Shown piece after piece: positions 62,185 through 64,000 of a stretch of 64,000 nucleotides of DNA. Location: the NCBI RefSeq assembly GCF_020515625.1, contig NZ_JAIWPJ010000002.1, positions 186,001 through 250,000 of the forward strand, in the 5' to 3' direction. Origin of the DNA: Natrinema amylolyticum (GTDB lineage: Archaea > Halobacteriota > Halobacteria > Halobacteriales > Natrialbaceae). The notes beneath the pieces are model-generated. The model had not been told where the DNA came from, made no database searches, and was given only the letters and a program-made list of their open reading frames with translations. Position 1 is the stretch's first letter; each line of letters starts with the position of its first letter. A program made the position numbers and the translations under genes.

Positions 62185-62439
62185 TCAGCGGGCGTCATCG
62201 AGATCGACGACCGCCTCCAGATTCGCAGTGAGCCAGGCGTTCAGTTTCTTCTCGGTGGACCCCTCGCGGGGGACGAGCGTACAGCGATCGTTATCGGACT
62301 GGTAGCGGACGACGATCGCGTCGAACAGGACCGGACCCCCGGGATCGGTCTCGTCGGTGTCGGCCGCATACTCGTGGGCAGTTCCCTCGTCGGCGTGGGC
62401 AGAGCCATCCATGATAGTCCAGGCGAGCGTCGTCGCCAC
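62185..62439 (-). CDS. DUF7511-type small protein
   Basis: An 84-residue acidic protein whose C-terminal half (FDAIVVRYQSDNDRCTLVPR, STEKKLNAWLTANLEAVVDL) is the haloarchaeal DUF7511 pattern. The start is probably the GTG at 62439; ATG 62412 (MDGSAHADE) in the same frame is also possible. It has no motif that reveals its work. Convergent with the PadR gene. The 261 bases from here to 62700 hold no gene I can support. Confidence 0.75.
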   Translation of the reverse strand: MATTLAWTIMDGSAHADEGTAHEYAADTDETDPGGPVLFDAIVVRYQSDNDRCTLVPREGSTEKKLNAWLTANLEAVVDLDDAR

Positions 62440-62700
62440 CGTCCGATAGACCGAGACGGTACAAAACGACTACTAGTTTGGGTATAGAGCGTTCGGGTCC
62501 GCTCGGTATCTCTCCGAAACGCTCGCGCGTACTGCCCTGGGACGGACTCGACCGGCGACCGCTGAATCCGGTTCGGTTTTGGGCCGCCGATCGAGACGCC
62601 AAATGCGGTCGCCGTCGCCCGTGTAGGGATCGACAAACGAGAGAAAGGACACCGTACAGTCCGAGCGAGACGCTGCGACGGGGTCCCTGCGGTGTGGCGT

Positions 62701-63429
62701 CTAGATATCGTCGAAGCTGACGCCCTCGAGGTCCGCCTCGAGATCGGCGACGTGGTCGTTGAAGTCGGCGACGAAGGCGGGAACGTCGTCGGCCAGTCGG
62801 CGGACTTCGGGGGCCGGCGGCGGACCGTACTGCGAGAGGAGGTAGACGCCGTCGGAGCCGCCGACCCGCAGGTAGGAGGCGCGGTCTTCCTCCCACTTCA
62901 GCTCCCAGCGGGTGCCCGATATCGTCGTCGAATAGGTGCCGTACTCGCCGTCGTAGCGGTGAAGTTGGCTCGCCATCGCGTTGCAGACGTCGCGGATGCG
63001 ATCGACGATTCGATCCCGTTCGGCGACCAGTTCAGCCGTCGATTCGGCCTCGGGGAACTCGTCGGTGACGTCAGTGAGCATCCCGTCGAACGAGCGGACG
63101 TACTCGTTGTAGGCCTCGACGAACGCGCCGTAGTCGGCCATCGCCCGCTCGAGGGGCTCGGGTTCGGGCGGCTGCTTGCTCGAGACGACGTAGATCTCCG
63201 AGCCGGACTTCGGGTCGAATCGGAGGTACTGCACGTCGCCGGCCTCGTACTTGAGCGTCCAGCTGCCGGCGTCGGTGTTGAACGTCTCCTGGCCGTAGTC
63301 ACCGCCCTGTAAGACGGCGAGTTCCCGCGCGATCTCGCCGGCGTGCGCTCGAACGCGGGCCGCCAGTTCGTCCCGTCGCTCGGCGATCTCGTCCGTCTCT
63401 TCGACGTCCGTCTCGAGTCCCTCGGTCAT
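62701..63429 (-). CDS. internally duplicated haloarchaeal protein of unknown function
   Basis: A 242-residue soluble acidic protein made of two related halves, 16-116 and 135-235, offset by 118 residues: helix, then DYGQETFNTDAGSWTLKYEA / EYGTYSTTISGTRWELKWEE, VQYLRFDPKSGSEIYVVSSK / ASYLRVGGSDGVYLLSQYGP, then PPEPEPLERAMADYGAFVEA / PPAPEVRRLADDVPAFVADF. Each half would fold as a small beta sheet flanked by helices. I do not recognise the family, and there are no cysteines except Cys149 or catalytic motifs. The downstream gap to 62439 is empty. Confidence 0.75.
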   Translation of the reverse strand: MTEGLETDVEETDEIAERRDELAARVRAHAGEIARELAVLQGGDYGQETFNTDAGSWTLKYEAGDVQYLRFDPKSGSEIYVVSSKQPPEPEPLERAMADYGAFVEAYNEYVRSFDGMLTDVTDEFPEAESTAELVAERDRIVDRIRDVCNAMASQLHRYDGEYGTYSTTISGTRWELKWEEDRASYLRVGGSDGVYLLSQYGPPPAPEVRRLADDVPAFVADFNDHVADLEADLEGVSFDDI

Positions 63430-63500
63430 TACTCGAGGAAGGGAGCGAGGACCGGTAACGGTTACGTCCCGTCTCGGTGGACCGAGAACGAGCGCGGACG

Positions 63501-63854
63501 CTATTCGCTTTCGTTGCTCTCGTTGCTTTCGTTGGACTCGTTCATCTCGGTCTCGTTCATCTCGGTCTCGTTGGACTCGTTCGTTTCGTTCGTCTCGGTC
63601 TCGTTCTCGCCGCCGATATCGGTCTCGTTCGTCTCGTTTTCGGTTCCGACGTCGGTTTCGTTATCACCGGCCGGCTCGTCTTCGATGTCTTGCCCGTTGC
63701 CGGTTCCCTCCTCGGCTTCGGTCTCGTCGTCTTCCTCGGTCCCGTTTTCTCCGCCGCCACCTGGGCCGCCACAGCCGGCGACGAGTGCAGTCGAGGCCGC
63801 TGCGCCTGTTAGTTTCAGCACTCGTCGACGGGTCGACGGCTGTCGATCACTCAT
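63501..63854 (-). CDS. lipoprotein with Asn-Glu-Ser/Thr repeat tail
   Basis: A 117-residue exported protein. The twin-arginine-type start (STRRRVLKLTGAAASTALVA) ends in lipobox VAGC, followed by GGPGGGG and an acidic tail that decays into NES/NET repeats (NETEMNETEMNESNESNESN) to the end, giving 13 Asn-x-Ser/Thr sequons. It has no globular domain. It probably forms a glycosylated, flexible surface brush anchored by lipid. ATG 63854 is supported by a TATA-like TTATGC about 28 bases upstream. Related in composition, not homology, to the two modular secreted proteins. Confidence 0.85.
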   Translation of the reverse strand: MSDRQPSTRRRVLKLTGAAASTALVAGCGGPGGGGENGTEEDDETEAEEGTGNGQDIEDEPAGDNETDVGTENETNETDIGGENETETNETNESNETEMNETEMNESNESNESNESE

Positions 63855-64000
63855 ACGGAGGTAGTCGGTATCGAGGTGCATAAGCCGTCAGCCGACACTT
63901 GCGTGGTCTCTGGCGCTCTCAGCCCCGAATCCGCTCGTCTGCAGGCGATCGGGTCCGGCGACCTCGAGATCGGTCAATCATAGCGGGTGTAGGCATCACG

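Noticed and set aside
1-64000. tRNA, rRNA, CRISPR arrays, transposases and integrases
   Set aside because: No cloverleaf-like or CCA-associated sequence, no regularly spaced repeats, and no transposase or integrase motifs were seen by eye in any gap or gene.

Overview
The window looks like chromosome of an extremely halophilic archaeon (class Halobacteria, plausibly a Natrialbaceae-type genome, though the genus is my inference). The sequence is GC-rich and codes for very acidic proteins. It carries an archaeal FtsZ1, an archaeal D-aminoacyl-tRNA deacylase, three archaeosine (tRNA G+ at position 15) enzymes, HTH-10 (bacterio-opsin-activator, bat-type) regulators, HalOD1/DUF7511-type small proteins, Tat-lipobox and PGF-CTERM surface proteins, and many leaderless starts with a TATA element 25-30 bases upstream. 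I see no rRNA, tRNA, CRISPR array, transposase or integrated virus.

Layout. 1-8130: partial aroE, a Na+/Ca2+ exchanger, two regulators (a TrmB-like protein and a triple-PAS bat sensor), dtdA and ftsZ1. 8248-13415: ferritin-like protein, rhodanese/metallo-beta-lactamase sulfur enzyme, 2Fe-2S ferredoxin, geranylgeranyl reductase, a hairpin-rich intergenic repeat and a DUF4397 lipoprotein. 13443-25598: M20 amidohydrolase, S10-like protein, Nudix hydrolase, formamidase, two DUF2267 proteins, alpha/beta hydrolase, purU, purS-purQ, a 1064-residue histidine kinase with a degenerate receiver, and a small membrane protein. 25674-35266: the archaeosine island (RaSEA, tgtA, arcS) interleaved with surface proteins: a sequon-dense acidic secreted protein and a PGF-CTERM protein. 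35300-37281: zinc microproteins, an HdeD remnant, a DtxR-type metal regulator with a palindromic operator and leader ORF, and dpsA. 37543-42975: a fully overlapping kinase / receiver / receiver-GAF-bat operon. 43178-46551: glyoxalase-fold dioxygenase, a short Orc1/Cdc6, then about 1.4 kb with no recognisable gene. 46552-54644: HTH-acetyltransferase, hypotheticals, SAMP3-like ubiquitin-like modifier, AzlCD amino-acid exporter, flavin-type oxidase fold, two transcription regulators, Yip1 protein. 54889-63854: aldehyde:ferredoxin oxidoreductase, DUF1328 protein, a LOV-GAF-bat blue-light-type regulator, a second sequon-dense secreted paralog, Nudix, PadR, DUF7511, an internally duplicated unknown protein and a sequon-repeat lipoprotein.

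How it fits together. The strongest coherent unit is archaeosine synthesis: TgtA inserts preQ0 and ArcS plus RaSEA convert it to archaeosine. The second theme is sensing: two large kinases, one stand-alone receiver and four bat-type output proteins in 64 kb. The most novel-looking element is a family of secreted proteins built from five conserved solenoid-like modules separated by acidic linkers packed with N-glycosylation sequons. It occurs twice (26947-28377 and 59966-61015) with a shared promoter motif and a third, simpler sequon-repeat lipoprotein at 63501-63854.
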